DNA from: Paraphaeosphaeria minitans
Taxonomy: Eukaryota; Ascomycota; Dothideomycetes; Pleosporales; Didymosphaeriaceae
Length of the DNA stretch: 64,000 nt
Assembly: GCA_015832175.1 (NCBI GenBank)
Contig: WJXW01000001.1
Coordinates: 3,162,001 to 3,226,000 of the forward strand
Reading direction: 5' to 3'
Within the stretch, counting starts at the first letter, position 1. Each line of letters starts with the position of its first letter. Positions 34,817 to 44,862 of this stretch are shown here, piece by piece. A program made the translations under genes and the position numbers. The notes under the pieces are model-generated. The model was not told the origin of the DNA and searched no databases. It saw only the letters and a program-made list of their open reading frames with translations.

Positions 34817-36166
34817 ATGGCCCACCAAGCCCACGCCATTCCCTGGCACACCCTAACATCCAACCTCGTCTACCTCCACCGCACCCCTCGCAACCACGGG
34901 ACCACAAACCTCTACCTCCGCAAAACCAAAGATCCCAACCAAGTAAAGCAAATCCGGCACTTCGTCCGCGGCTTCTCTCGCGCGCTGTCTGCCTATGCCA
35001 CCATTGAGCGCACAAAATATGCCCCGGATGCGACGCCCCCAGATAACCTTGACGAGATACTCATATCCGACGTTGCAGTCAGAAAGATAGCCAAGACTGT
35101 GCTGCAGTACAAGACCGAAGACAACTGGAGCTTTCGGGGCCCAGGCGAGAGCATCATCACGCTCCCATCCTCGCTCGCCACCGACTCCATCCTAACTTCC
35201 TGCGAGCGCTCCGTCAGATCCTTCGTTTGCAACACCATGCCCGGCGAGGGCGACATGTTCCCCGAGCTGCGCGAGACCTGCGAGCAGACGAAAGCTTTAC
35301 TAATGCATGGCGAGATGGACACGCTTTTCCGCCTCGCCGCCCACCCCGACGTCTGGTTCTCCAAGATGTGGTGCGAAGAAGAATGGGCGAACGCGCACGG
35401 TTTCGGACTGTCCAAACTGCTCGATTCTACGCTCCAAGCCTATATCTGTCTCAACGTAATTTTTTTGAGGCCGGAATTGTACGACGATGCAAGCCAGTCC
35501 GCTTATATCCAGCGTGAGAAAGCGGCAGGCCGGACTACGTATGCAGAAGGCGAGTACGACTACCGCCTGACAGCCGCGTACCAAAGGATGCTGCTGCTCT
35601 GCACGGGTGTACCGTACGGCTTCTGCTGCGACGCACATACGTTCCCGCATAGGGACTTCTTTGGCGTGAAGCGCGGGATGTACCGGCACGATTACTCCGA
35701 CACGCACTTTGAGCGGTGGCAGAAGACGCATCTCGGGACGCAGCGCGTAAAGGATCTCGTGTGTAGTGCATTTAAGGGCGTGCATGTCCCCAATAAGCGG
35801 GACGTCGCGGCCGTTCTCGAAATGCTGGGTTCGAAAGGTCTGCCCGTCGAACTCGCGCTGCAAGTCATTGCTAAAGCAGAGTACGTACCTGTAGGGCGCC
35901 TGCCCATCAGGGACGACCCATTCCATTTGGCCAACGCAGAGGAGTTGAGAAAGTATATAAGCTACTGCTGGAAGCTTCTCGTCCGTCTCGAAATGCTGTA
36001 CAAAGAGAGCGTCCACGGCCTGACGCTCGACTGGGAAGCTGAAGTGAGCCACGCGCTGTACAGGCTGTTCAATATGGGAGGAGGCCCACTGTTCACGGAT
36101 GTTTTCGCTTTTGAGGATCATTACTATTCCTCCTCAGTACGTCCTAGGATACTTCTTGCAACGTGA
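34817..36166 (+). CDS. Unrecognised soluble protein
   Basis: A single open exon of 449 residues from the ATG at 34817; an ATG 12 codons earlier at 34781 is in frame and would give 461. I do not recognise the family. The sequence looks like a globular helical protein: ALSAYATIERTKYAPD, ELRETCEQTKALLMHGEMD, AAHPDVWFSKMWCEEEWANA, LQAYICLNVIFLRPELYDD and ELRKYISYCWKLLVRLEMLY. It is rich in Trp, Tyr, Cys and His, with no signal peptide, no clear membrane segment and no low-complexity tract. Coding is likely from the length and codon regularity in a GC-balanced context; a long antisense frame at 35300-36121 is best read as its shadow. The predicted C-terminus (EDHYYSSSVRPRILLAT) may hide a final intron, since GTACGT occurs at 36138. 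Confidence 0.72.
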   Translation: MAHQAHAIPWHTLTSNLVYLHRTPRNHGTTNLYLRKTKDPNQVKQIRHFVRGFSRALSAYATIERTKYAPDATPPDNLDEILISDVAVRKIAKTVLQYKTEDNWSFRGPGESIITLPSSLATDSILTSCERSVRSFVCNTMPGEGDMFPELRETCEQTKALLMHGEMDTLFRLAAHPDVWFSKMWCEEEWANAHGFGLSKLLDSTLQAYICLNVIFLRPELYDDASQSAYIQREKAAGRTTYAEGEYDYRLTAAYQRMLLLCTGVPYGFCCDAHTFPHRDFFGVKRGMYRHDYSDTHFERWQKTHLGTQRVKDLVCSAFKGVHVPNKRDVAAVLEMLGSKGLPVELALQVIAKAEYVPVGRLPIRDDPFHLANAEELRKYISYCWKLLVRLEMLYKESVHGLTLDWEAEVSHALYRLFNMGGGPLFTDVFAFEDHYYSSSVRPRILLAT

Positions 36167-36700
36167 GGTGCGGGGAAGAGAAAAGACAGTGATGTTTCTC
36201 TGTGTTCGTCCGTGTTGAAGCATGCATGTCATTTTTGCTACAAGAGTTGTCGAAAGGGATGGGAAGATGAAGCTACCTGATCGGAATCGGGGTCCTCGAT
36301 CCGCTCACTTCGGCGCTCGTTGTGGAACGATAGATCAAGCTCAACATTAGTGAAGCGAAATGATCAGGCCGAGCAAATGACGGCGAGGTCTGACGAGAAA
36401 CCGAGCTCAAGATGGCAAGATCGAGATACACATAGATGTCACAATGAATCTTCATGACACACCCATCGATACGATCGAATACATTCATTTATACACTCAA
36501 TCCAGACACTCGTAAAATAGCATGATATCTCACAGCCCGCCGTAAACAGACAGCGCTGAGTAACATTCTCTCCACGTGTCCAACTCCCAGAACGCTAGGC
36601 TACCTAATGCCCGAACCACCGCAACTCGATATGCAAGCAACGTTAACTTCAAGAAATATACACCTGCGGATCCGAGTAAACCCGGACAAAGCTCAGCGCT
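36167..36700. other. Intergenic region, no gene seen
   Basis: Tail-to-tail interval between the orphan gene and SEC3. No coding or RNA feature was recognised. Confidence 0.45.
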
Positions 36701-39700
36701 TCACCTCCTAAAAGCGGTGGAAACATCATTCAAAGTCCAAACCATCTCCACCTCTCCCGAGTACACGTCCTGGTTGATGTGAATGGCGCGGTCGTATACG
36801 TTGTTGTACTTCTTCTCGCACTCTTTGAGGACTTTGAAGACGAGGTCGCGGCTGATAGTTGGGTCATCAGCGTCGCCAAAATGTTTGTCAACGCGCTTCT
36901 TGAGAGCTTCGATGCCCTTGCGGATCTCCTTGGCGTCGAAGGAGTGCACCAACTTCTTGAAGACGGAGCGGGAGTGAGACGACCGTTGCGCAATTGCCGG
37001 TGCGCTTGCGCCGGAATGAGCGAGAAGCGTTTCAGTTGATTCGATAAACTCCAGAAGTTTACCCAGTGGTCGTCGGATAACGGCGTCCACATAGAGGTCC
37101 ATGTGCTCCTTCCATTCTTCTTGAGCCTTCCCTTTCCAGCCTATCAGCACTGGGTCGGAGCGCGCATCGACTTCTTCGATGTAATGGTTCATGTTTTCGA
37201 TAAGAAGAATGTGGTAGTTCAGCGCTTCCTTGTCTTCTGGGTCAGCTTGCCCTTGAGTAGCCATGACCGTCGGTGACTCCTTGGCGATCACCTTCAAGCT
37301 CTCGAACATTGCTTTATTTATTTTTTGATACGCATCGTCAACCATACGACGTATCTCGAGATGCTCGTGCTCGTCTGCCGCGGGCAGCATGTTCTCAGTG
37401 GCCACAGAGAAGTGAGGGAAAGTCTTCATGAATGAAATGACGCCCTTGCGCTTCTTAATTTTCACCTTGGTGTCTTCGATGGCTCGAATTTGCTCGTCCA
37501 CGAAGCGGCTGAAAAGACCGGTCAGACGCTCATGAACCTTCTGCAGGGTTCGAGCGAGAAAATCCTGATTTGACTCTTCAATCTCGACCAATTTGCGATC
37601 GACAGCGCAAATAATGCCAACACCTTGCCTAGGACGGTTTTAGCTAAAGCATCCATCACACGATAGGAGTGTACATACAATGGATCAGCGTTTACGGCCC
37701 ACTCCACCAGGTTTTGGATCTCGGTAGGCCAGAATGAGAAGATATCCTCCATGACTTCGGCCACACGTTTAGCCATTGCTCTGTCGGCCTCGTACTGCTT
37801 TCGGACCCAAAGGTTTGGTCCACGGCGGTTTTCAGGCGATGCCCTTGCAACGGCCTCTGGGAAATCGACTGAGTCGGTTGAGGTCGCGTGAAAGAATTCA
37901 GTGACGAAATTTTGCTCAGTCAGAAGCACGGGCCCAATATCATCGAGAACCCGAGCGAACACGTCAAACGCGAACAACTTCCCGTCCTGAGTCTTGTTCG
38001 CCTTGACTTCTTTATCGCCCGAAGCTGCTCGAAGACCACGAGCCAGGGTCTGGCTTCGTTTAACAGTGAGTTTCCGAGCGGCACCAGTGATACTTTCGGG
38101 CTCCTTCTCCTGAGCGGTGAACAGGAGCTCCTGCTCATCTCCAGTGGGCTTACGGGCGAAACGCTTCCAGGACAGGACATTGTCTCGGACCTCATTCTGG
38201 TAAGCCGTGCTGGCTTGGGTCTGGTACATGCGGATCAGGGCGTCCCATGAAGCTCGATCAATTTCCTTTGCGAATAGGGTCACTGGGCTGAGCATCCACA
38301 GGGTATCTCGACCAGCATCATGCGCCGCAATATTAGCTTTCGTCGATGGCATAGATGTGGTGTCAATCCGTTCCAGGGTCTCCTTAGTCTGTAAGAACGC
38401 GGCACCAAAAGTGATCTCCATATGTTTCTTGAGCCGATCCAAGAACACAGCACCCTCGTTGAGATATCGATCCTTCTTCTCCTGCAACGCTTGCATCGAG
38501 GCGAGTTCACTGTTGCCGAAGCCTAAATTGGTGATCTTGTTGAGACTGTATGCACCTACGACACGGCTGCTGTCAACAAAAGCAGGATCGATGGTGATTA
38601 GAGCCTTGTAAAGCAGGACCAAAGAGCTCTCAATAGCGCGCAGACCGTTCACCTTGCCGATGGGTTCACGTCTGAGCGGTATAAGCTGGTCTTCAGTAAT
38701 AGATATGGTGTCGACGAGTTGCTTAAGTTCGTTCTGCAGTAACCGCTGGTTGGCAGTCTGAACTTGCAGACCCTGGCTCTGGGCTTCGATAAAGGCAATG
38801 TCGTCGTTCAGGCTCTGTAACGATAGTTAGCGATGTTGAATAATATAAGAAGGTAGCGTATGCTACTTACGCTTAGTTCCACGTTATACAGTGTGAGAAG
38901 ACCTTCAAGTTCGTCGCATTCAGCAATTGCGCGATCTAAGAGTCTTTCGACCGCCTCAACACGGTCATCCTTTTGCTCAAGGTGATTTAACCAGCTGCCC
39001 GCTTCTACGCGGGCAATCTCGCGCTTGATGTCAGATTCTAGAGACTCGATGTTCTTCGCTGAGAGTTCACTGCTGCCCCATCCAAATTCAGACAAGAGAG
39101 TCTCGAATTCAAGCCCTCGCTCATCTAGGATATCAGGGTCGATGCCTAACCTAGAGATGTTGGTCATTTGCTGATTGGACCTTCGTCTCTTGCGCCGCAC
39201 TTCGGGTTCGGCCTGAGACTGTGGTGCAGGTTTTTCATCCTCTGCGCTTGGTGAGGCAGCAGGCTCACGCAAAGTTGGCCCCGAGCCCTTGAGAGTCACG
39301 GGCGTGGGTGACAGGGGCGCAGACACCTTGACTTGAGGGACAATTTCGGTTTGTATCGACAAACGGTCCTTCAACGACCGCTCTGCTTCAACCTTAGGCT
39401 TAGCGTCTTCTTCCTTCGGTCTGGGCTCTTCTCTTGGTACGTTACGTTGGGGAACAAATACCGCACTAATTCCATCAGGTTCGTCGGATTTCTTCTCGTC
39501 CGGTTGCAGTCGCTTCGCTGCAGCGCCGCCAGCACGAGGCACAAAACCGCCAGCGTTGAAGGCGCCTGCAGCTTTGGCTATCTTGCGGAAAGCGTTCGCC
39601 GTGCCAACCTTGCCCAGCTTGCTCTCCGCAGGGCTCGCGGCGGAAGCTGACGTAGGCTCCTTAGCTTCCTCTGTTGTAGGTGAAAGTGGCTTCACTTCTG

Positions 39701-41933
39701 GTGCGGCCTCAGGTTTTTCCTCCATTGCTTTGGCGCCGTTCCTGAGCGGCTCCGGTATAGGTACGTCATCCACTTGAGAAGGTTGAACGGGCGACTCTGC
39801 CGCAGGAGGGCGCTCCTTTTGCTCGGGAGCCATCGGTATTTGTGGTAGTGGAGAAGTGGGTGGTGGTGGAGGTTGCGCAGACGGCAATGTTTGTGAAGGG
39901 GAAGGTTCAGAGCGTAAGCGATTCGAAAGAAGTGCTTGAAGCGGTTCCCCGAAAGTAGCGGGCGGTGCCTCAGCTGGAAAAGGTTTGTGTCTCTCGGGTA
40001 TTTCTTGTGGTCTTCTCCTGGGTGGAGGTTCTAGTGGGACCCGTTCCGTTGGTGCTGGAGACTGAGCCGGCGTATGAAATTCAGTGTTGGGACCACTGGC
40101 CCCACTATCGTAACTTGCTTTTGACAGCTGGGCTGGTCGCTCCATTGGCGGCCTTCTGCGCTCTGGAGGAGCAGTCCTTTGCCCTACATCTTCAGCGGGA
40201 AGGTCTTCGCTTCGAGATTGGAACGAACTGGCATTACTTTGAGCAGTTCCCGGTCGAAGGCCCCTGGGAGATGGATCACGTCGCGCCGGTGGTGGCGGAT
40301 ATCCGTTCGTGCCTGGCCTGAGGTCTTCAACGGGGGACGGTCTCGAACCGGCCCCATCGAATGAAGGTCGCTCCGTAGATTTCCCCGACCTTTGCGACCG
40401 AGCATCATCTGCGAAGGAAGGTCTTCCTGGGCTAAGGCTGGGTGGTATAGATGAGGCACTTGCTGTGGTGTCTGGAGTTTTTGAGCGCAGTTCCGATCGC
40501 GATGACTGAGGATCCAATCGGGCTGGTGACGGGATGGGTACCGGCGGTATCGATCCAGGCGTTGGCTGTAAACGTTCTCGGCTGGCTGAAGGTCGCAGTG
40601 CCATATTCTCCCTGCTTGGACGGCCGCGCATGTTCTGGTCTATGGACGGTCGCCGTCCACGGCCAGCTTGGAGTCCTATAGGAGGTGGCGCGCCCATGCC
40701 AGGAGGCACGAATCGGGGAGAGATAGGGGGGATCCGTCCATCTCCAGGTGACCCACTAAAGATCGCAGGATCTGCCCTGTCTGACATTGGCGGTGGACCA
40801 GGCCGTCTTTGGCGTGGCTCACCTTCTGCGGTTGGAGGGCGGGGCGGACCACGCGGAGGTCTTCTGTCTCCCGGCGGTGGTGGCCGTCTCATATCCCTCT
40901 CTCCCGATGGCGGCATGCGCCGCGGATCTCTTTCTTCTGACGGATTGCGGTTCATCTCTCTGTCCTGCGGGGCAATCATGCGCCTCGCATCTCCTGGCGG
41001 CGGCAGATTTTGTGGCCGATGAGGCGGACCGGGTCTAGCCTGGGTCTGTCTTGCCCGTTCCCAGCGAGCATATGGGCCCGGGTCCTCTGGCGGTGGCTTC
41101 TCATTGTCACGGTTGGTATAGGGCGCCATCCATGCGTCGTGAGCTGCGCGGCCTTCTTCGGTAGCGGCATAGGGGCGATGGTCTGTGAGCGTCTCCAACT
41201 CAGTGTCCGAGAAGCCAGTCAATTCAGGGAATTTGCCTTGTTTACGATCGAACCTGTCCGTGAACTTTGTGTAGACTTTGATCATGCTGCCAATGAAGAA
41301 CTCTTTTTCTTTCGAAGTATGTGCCTCCCAATAATATGGTTTGACTATTGTTACCAGAAACCCTGTATCCTTGGCCCATAGCTTGTGTTGCTTCCCCTCC
41401 GGCGTTTGTGGGTTCGAGTGCACATAGTTTTCAACGGCAGACAGCTCATACATCTCCCAGGATTTGCCAATGGAGAAGCTTCCGTTCGCATTTTCTCGGC
41501 CTTTGTGGATGCGCACCAACTTGGTCTTGTGCACAGAGATGACAATGACACGCTGTTTCTTGTTTTTTGGATCCGAGTCGGGAGGGGCGGGCGACTGCGG
41601 ATAAGCGGCGTCTTCCTGTATGCGAGTGTGGGTTATGTAGGATTCGAGTACTACGAGGCGTTAGTAAGCAGAGCCCACTGTCAGCTCCGCTGGTGCGCTA
41701 TGTTACTACGTACGCTGGCCATCCTCTGAATCTATCTTGGAGAAACAACTCGCAGTGATTCTCCGCCGCTCGTCCTCGAATCTTTCCGCGCGCGACATGG
41801 CCGATCCTGACCGCGCGGAAGAGCGCTCAGAAGGAGATGGCCCCCCAATAGCTCCAGGTGGACGTCGGCTTTCATTGCTGGGTCGTCCTGTGCTCCCAGT
41901 GCCATTGGAGTAGTGGAGGCCCCGCGGATCCAT
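36701..41933 (-). CDS. SEC3: Exocyst complex subunit Sec3
   Basis: Four exons on the complement (41714..41933, 38871..41650, 37679..38814, 36701..37628) join in phase to 1,687 residues. Sec3 marks sites of polarised secretion, binding PI(4,5)P2 and Rho GTPases through its N-terminal PH-like domain and building the exocyst through its C-terminal helical rods. The PH-like domain spans roughly residues 75-185: SYITHTRIQEDAAYP, VHKTKLVRIHKGRENANGSF, SIGKSWEMYELSAVEN, VTIVKPYYWEAHTSKEKEFF. Then comes a region of some 650 residues very rich in Pro, Arg and Ser (GDRRPPRGPPRPP), predicted disordered. The rest is the Sec3 helical domain (ELSAKNIESLESDIKREIAR, QGVGIICAVDRKLVEIEES, DFLARTLQKVHERLTGLFSR). 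Intron 1 contains a perfect TACTAAC branch site. The length is above most relatives because of the Pro-rich insert. Promoter side faces SRP40. Confidence 0.94.
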
Positions 41934-42418
41934 GGCGTTCTAGGAAGAGCAGACAATTCCGGGAAAGAAGGGTCCTCCAAGTGTGTGAACCATATGCGAG
42001 GCAAGCCCAGTGGCCGATGCCTCTATGTGCGGGCGGATGTGCTGCAGGGTACAGCCATCAATGGGACGGCGCGCGGGAGCGAAGGAAAGCAGGCATCGGC
42101 AGCCGGTGCCGCGGTTGTTCCAGGTCAAGACGGAATGCGCAAACCTTCAGAATCGTGAAAAACGTTGTGCGCGGAGGCGGACACGGTGAAGGGTGGGCGC
42201 TCCTCGTGACAACTCGAGGGGAGGTGTGGACGTCTGTCGTGTATTAGACGGCCCGCAGCCACACGGACGTCACCCTAGCGCGGGAAGAGCTTAGCGTGCC
42301 CCGCCACAGCTGCGGTTGGACAAGAAAAGTCCAAACTTTTCTGGACTTCGACACCGCCAAACACTCTCGCACCCCACGACACACGACGCACGACGCACAA
42401 CGCACGCGAATTGACACC
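41934..42418. promoter_or_regulatory. Divergent promoter region of SEC3 and the SRP40-like gene
   Basis: The 485 bp between the two start codons contains no recognisable coding sequence. A CA-rich leader with repeated CACGACGCACGACGCA-type words lies just before the SRP40 ATG. Confidence 0.4.
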
Positions 42419-43837
42419 ATGGCAGCGAGCAAGAAGGTCGCAAAGATCGCCTCCCGCGACAAGAAGCAGCCTGCTTCAAACAAAGTCGCCGCCGGGCGCG
42501 TTGGCAAGACCAAGAAGGTGGCCGCCAAAGCGCCCAGCCCGCTACTGAACCTCGTTCAGTCCTTCCTGAACGAGCACGGCTATACGGAAACTGCGAGCAA
42601 GCTTCAGGCCGAGGCCCCCGCCGCCGCAAGCGCAGCGTCTCTGAAGGACCTGCCTGACCTCACCACACTCTACGAGCAATGGGAGCAGAACGCCAAAGAT
42701 GCGTCTGGTGCCATGGACGTCGACGAGAAGAGCGCGGCTAGCAGCCACGACAGCAGCAGCGCTTCTGAGAGCGATTCGAGCGACGACAGCAGCGACTCTG
42801 AAGACGAGAAAGAGGCAACCAAGAAGAAGGCAGCTGCGAAGGACTCCGGCGCGGACTCTGACTCTGACTCTGACTCTGATTCTCATTCTGATTCTGATTC
42901 TGATTCTGACTCTGATTCTGATTCTGATTCTGACTCTGATTCTGATACTGATTCTGACTCTGATTCTGATTCTGATTCTGATGCTTCCAGCTCGGGCTCG
43001 AGCTCTGAGTCAAAAGAAGAGAAGGCCAAACCTGTCAAGACGAGCAAACGCGCTGCCTCTGTTTCCTCATCTTCTGCTTCGTCCTCGTCGGACAGTGACT
43101 CGGACAGTGACTCGGATAGCAACTCTGATGACGAACCTGCCAACATCCCGCTCCCCGAATCTGACGACTCAGACTCTTCAGATTCCTCGGACTCTTCAGG
43201 TTCCTCGGACTCTTCAGACTCCGACAGCGACAGCGACAGTGACTCTAGCTCCGACTCCGAGGCCGAAGCGAAGACCAAGAAGGTCAAGAAGGTGGCTTCT
43301 GCCTCTCCGTCTTCGTCTTCTAGTTCCGACTCTTCAAGCGACTCCGACTCCTCTTCTTCCGACAGCGAGTCGGACGTGGTTCAAGCGAAGAAGGCTAAGG
43401 TGGCTAAGAAGGTCGCGAAGAAAGACGACTCTTCATCGTCTAGCAGCGACTCTGGCTCCTCCGACAGCGACTCGTCCGACTCCGACAAGGAGGAGAAGAG
43501 CGATTCAAGCGCCACTGTTGGACGTGCTTCCCCCGTACCCGCTGTTGGCAACAAGCGCAAGCAGTCCGACTCCGACTCAGCCGCCGTTGATGGTCCGCCC
43601 AAGAAGAAGAACCACGTCGAGAACCGATTCCAGCGTATCAAGCCCGACACAGCCGTGGATGCGCGTTTCGCCAGCAACGATTACGTGTCTTACGACTACG
43701 CCGACCGCGCCCATGCCGATTTGGTCGTGACCAAGGGCAAGGGCTTCACAAAAGAGAAGAATAAGAAGAAGCGGGGATCTTACAGAGGCGGCATGATTGA
43801 CACGTCGGGTGGCAAAGGTATCAAATTTGACGACTAA
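42419..43837 (+). CDS. SRP40: Nucleolar LisH/SRP40 protein (Nopp140-like)
   Basis: A single exon of 472 residues. Nopp140/Srp40 proteins are nucleolar chaperones of box C/D and H/ACA snoRNPs and bind them through phosphorylated acidic serine stretches. In order: a basic Lys/Ala N-terminus; a LisH motif ([21 protein letters not shown]); alternating acidic Ser/Asp runs and basic Lys/Ala linkers, including an unbroken (Ser-Asp)n run encoded by a hexanucleotide repeat; and the SRP40 C-terminal domain: [17 protein letters not shown], then [18 protein letters not shown] and ending GIKFDD. The LisH plus SRP40_C combination is that of human NOLC1 and its fungal relatives. The start at 42419 is the first ATG giving a sensible N-terminus; the upstream open frame lacks protein character. 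An alternative final exon may exist at 43910 (separate entry). Confidence 0.93.
   Translation: MAASKKVAKIASRDKKQPASNKVAAGRVGKTKKVAAKAPSPLLNLVQSFLNEHGYTETASKLQAEAPAAASAASLKDLPDLTTLYEQWEQNAKDASGAMDVDEKSAASSHDSSSASESDSSDDSSDSEDEKEATKKKAAAKDSGADSDSDSDSDSHSDSDSDSDSDSDSDSDSDSDTDSDSDSDSDSDASSSGSSSESKEEKAKPVKTSKRAASVSSSSASSSSDSDSDSDSDSNSDDEPANIPLPESDDSDSSDSSDSSGSSDSSDSDSDSDSDSSSDSEAEAKTKKVKKVASASPSSSSSSDSSSDSDSSSSDSESDVVQAKKAKVAKKVAKKDDSSSSSSDSGSSDSDSSDSDKEEKSDSSATVGRASPVPAVGNKRKQSDSDSAAVDGPPKKKNHVENRFQRIKPDTAVDARFASNDYVSYDYADRAHADLVVTKGKGFTKEKNKKKRGSYRGGMIDTSGGKGIKFDD
42854..42982 (+). repeat. In-frame (GAYTCT)n hexanucleotide repeat, about 21 units
   Basis: GACTCT and GATTCT units follow each other almost perfectly and encode Asp-Ser pairs of the SRP40-like protein, with single deviations giving His and Thr. 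Later Ser/Asp tracts of the same gene use mixed codons, so this block looks like a recent tandem expansion. Confidence 0.85.
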
Positions 43838-43909
43838 ATTATTTTTGCATGTTTCGCGAAGAATTGTTGCCAATAGAACCCGGTCACTAATCTTCTTTGG
43901 TTTCTGCAG

Positions 43910-44091
43910 GACGTGAACAAGAGCGTGTGCAGGAGCACGGACGCAAAGACACTGGAGATGGTGGTGGACGCGGTGGACGTGGTCGAGGTGGTCGAGGTGG
44001 ACGAGGTGGCCGTGGTAGTTTTGGACAAGGTCGTGGCCGGGGAATTGCCGCCGCCAAAAAACTACCTTCAACTGAGGCCAAGTATCCTTGA
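43910..44091 (+). other. Possible alternative RGG-rich last exon of the SRP40-like gene
   Basis: Just after the SRP40 stop there is a strong intron 3' end: CACTAAT branch-like word, a pyrimidine tract and TTTCTGCAG ending at 43909. If spliced from GGCAAAG/GTATCA (donor at 43818), the frame continues in phase into an RGG-type tail (GGGRGGRGRGGRGGRGGRG) and stops at 44091, replacing the last residues IKFDD and yielding about 526 residues. GAR tails are common on nucleolar RNA-binding proteins. The donor is weak, and the canonical protein ends normally without this splice, so an alternative isoform is the most that can be claimed. Confidence 0.4.
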
Positions 44092-44357
44092 CTCAGTTAC
44101 GACGGCGTGCTTGAAGTGAGAACAGGGATATGAATTTGATTTCGGCGTTTGGTGGAAAAGCAGCATACCCTTTCATCGGCGGCGTCTGCCTTCCTTGCAG
44201 CACCTGTCTTCGCAGCGGATAGATCAATAAGTCTGCCAAGCCCACATTATGTAGTTTAACTTCCATGATACTGTACATTGGTATACACGCAGTTCCTCCC
44301 GATTTTGTAACCTTACTGCTGTCTGCAATGCTACCCACCTCCTCGTATTGCTCCCCC

Positions 44358-44735
44358 TCACTCCTGCCCCTTGACAAACTCAACCGGTAGATTAATACCC
44401 ACTCTCCTCGCGCTCAGTCGTACCCTCTCCTCCTCGCTCATTCCCATCCCAGGATTGTATCGCTCAATCAGCGTGCAGTACGTCCTCTGCGCCTGCACGT
44501 ATTGAATGAATTGCTCTGCTTGTGCCATTTGGCTCTCGCTGTTCGCCTTCGAGATTGTGTCACGTATGCGTTGTTGGATCGCAGAGGGCGTTGAGAGTTT
44601 CTGGTGCGAGCTCGAACGGAACGCGGGTCGGGTGCTCTGGGACTGGGGGGACGGGGTCGGGGACCCAGGCGAGGGAAGTTCGCGGAGCAGGCGACGGTAG
44701 ATGGAGCGGACTCTTTGGGGCACCGATGAAGCCAT
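44358..44735 (-). CDS. FMC1: Mitochondrial F1-ATPase assembly factor Fmc1-like (LYR family)
   Basis: A single exon of 125 residues from the ATG at 44735. It begins with an LYR-like helix (VRSIYRRLLRELPS), then a Ser/Pro-rich linker, a helix (AIQQRIRDTISKANSESQMA, AEQFIQYVQAQRTYCTLIER) and the terminal block YNPGMGMSEEERVRLSARRV followed by GINLPVEF. That C-terminal block is the feature I associate with fungal Fmc1, a matrix protein needed with Atp12 for assembly of the ATP synthase F1 sector, especially at high temperature. The open frame extends upstream to 45065 but that part overlaps the promoter and the divergent gene in antisense and lacks protein character, so the internal ATG is preferred. 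Start codons of this gene and the EngB-like GTPase lie only 127 bp apart. Confidence 0.83.
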   Translation of the reverse strand: MASSVPQRVRSIYRRLLRELPSPGSPTPSPQSQSTRPAFRSSSHQKLSTPSAIQQRIRDTISKANSESQMAQAEQFIQYVQAQRTYCTLIERYNPGMGMSEEERVRLSARRVGINLPVEFVKGQE

Positions 44736-44862
44736 TGCGGGTGGCTGCAAGGTCGATGGAGCTGATGTAGTGTGTGTTGCAACGGTTGACAGTAGGGTCG
44801 GACGGTAATGAGGATGCGGAGGTGGTGCGGCGAAAAGTTGTGGGAGGGCGCTCGGACCCGTC
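44736..44862. promoter_or_regulatory. Very short divergent promoter between FMC1 and the EngB-type GTPase
   Basis: Only 127 bp separate the two start codons, so the two genes must share control sequence or overlap in their leaders. Both products are predicted mitochondrial. No specific factor site is obvious. Confidence 0.55.

Noticed and set aside
35300..36121. 273-codon minus-strand open frame antisense to the orphan gene at 34817
   Set aside because: The plus-strand frame is longer and has better protein composition; the minus frame has no start context or family match.
42699..43730. 343-codon frame rich in Thr, Leu and Arg overlapping the SRP40-like gene
   Set aside because: It is the +1 shift of the Ser/Asp repeat and has no independent support.
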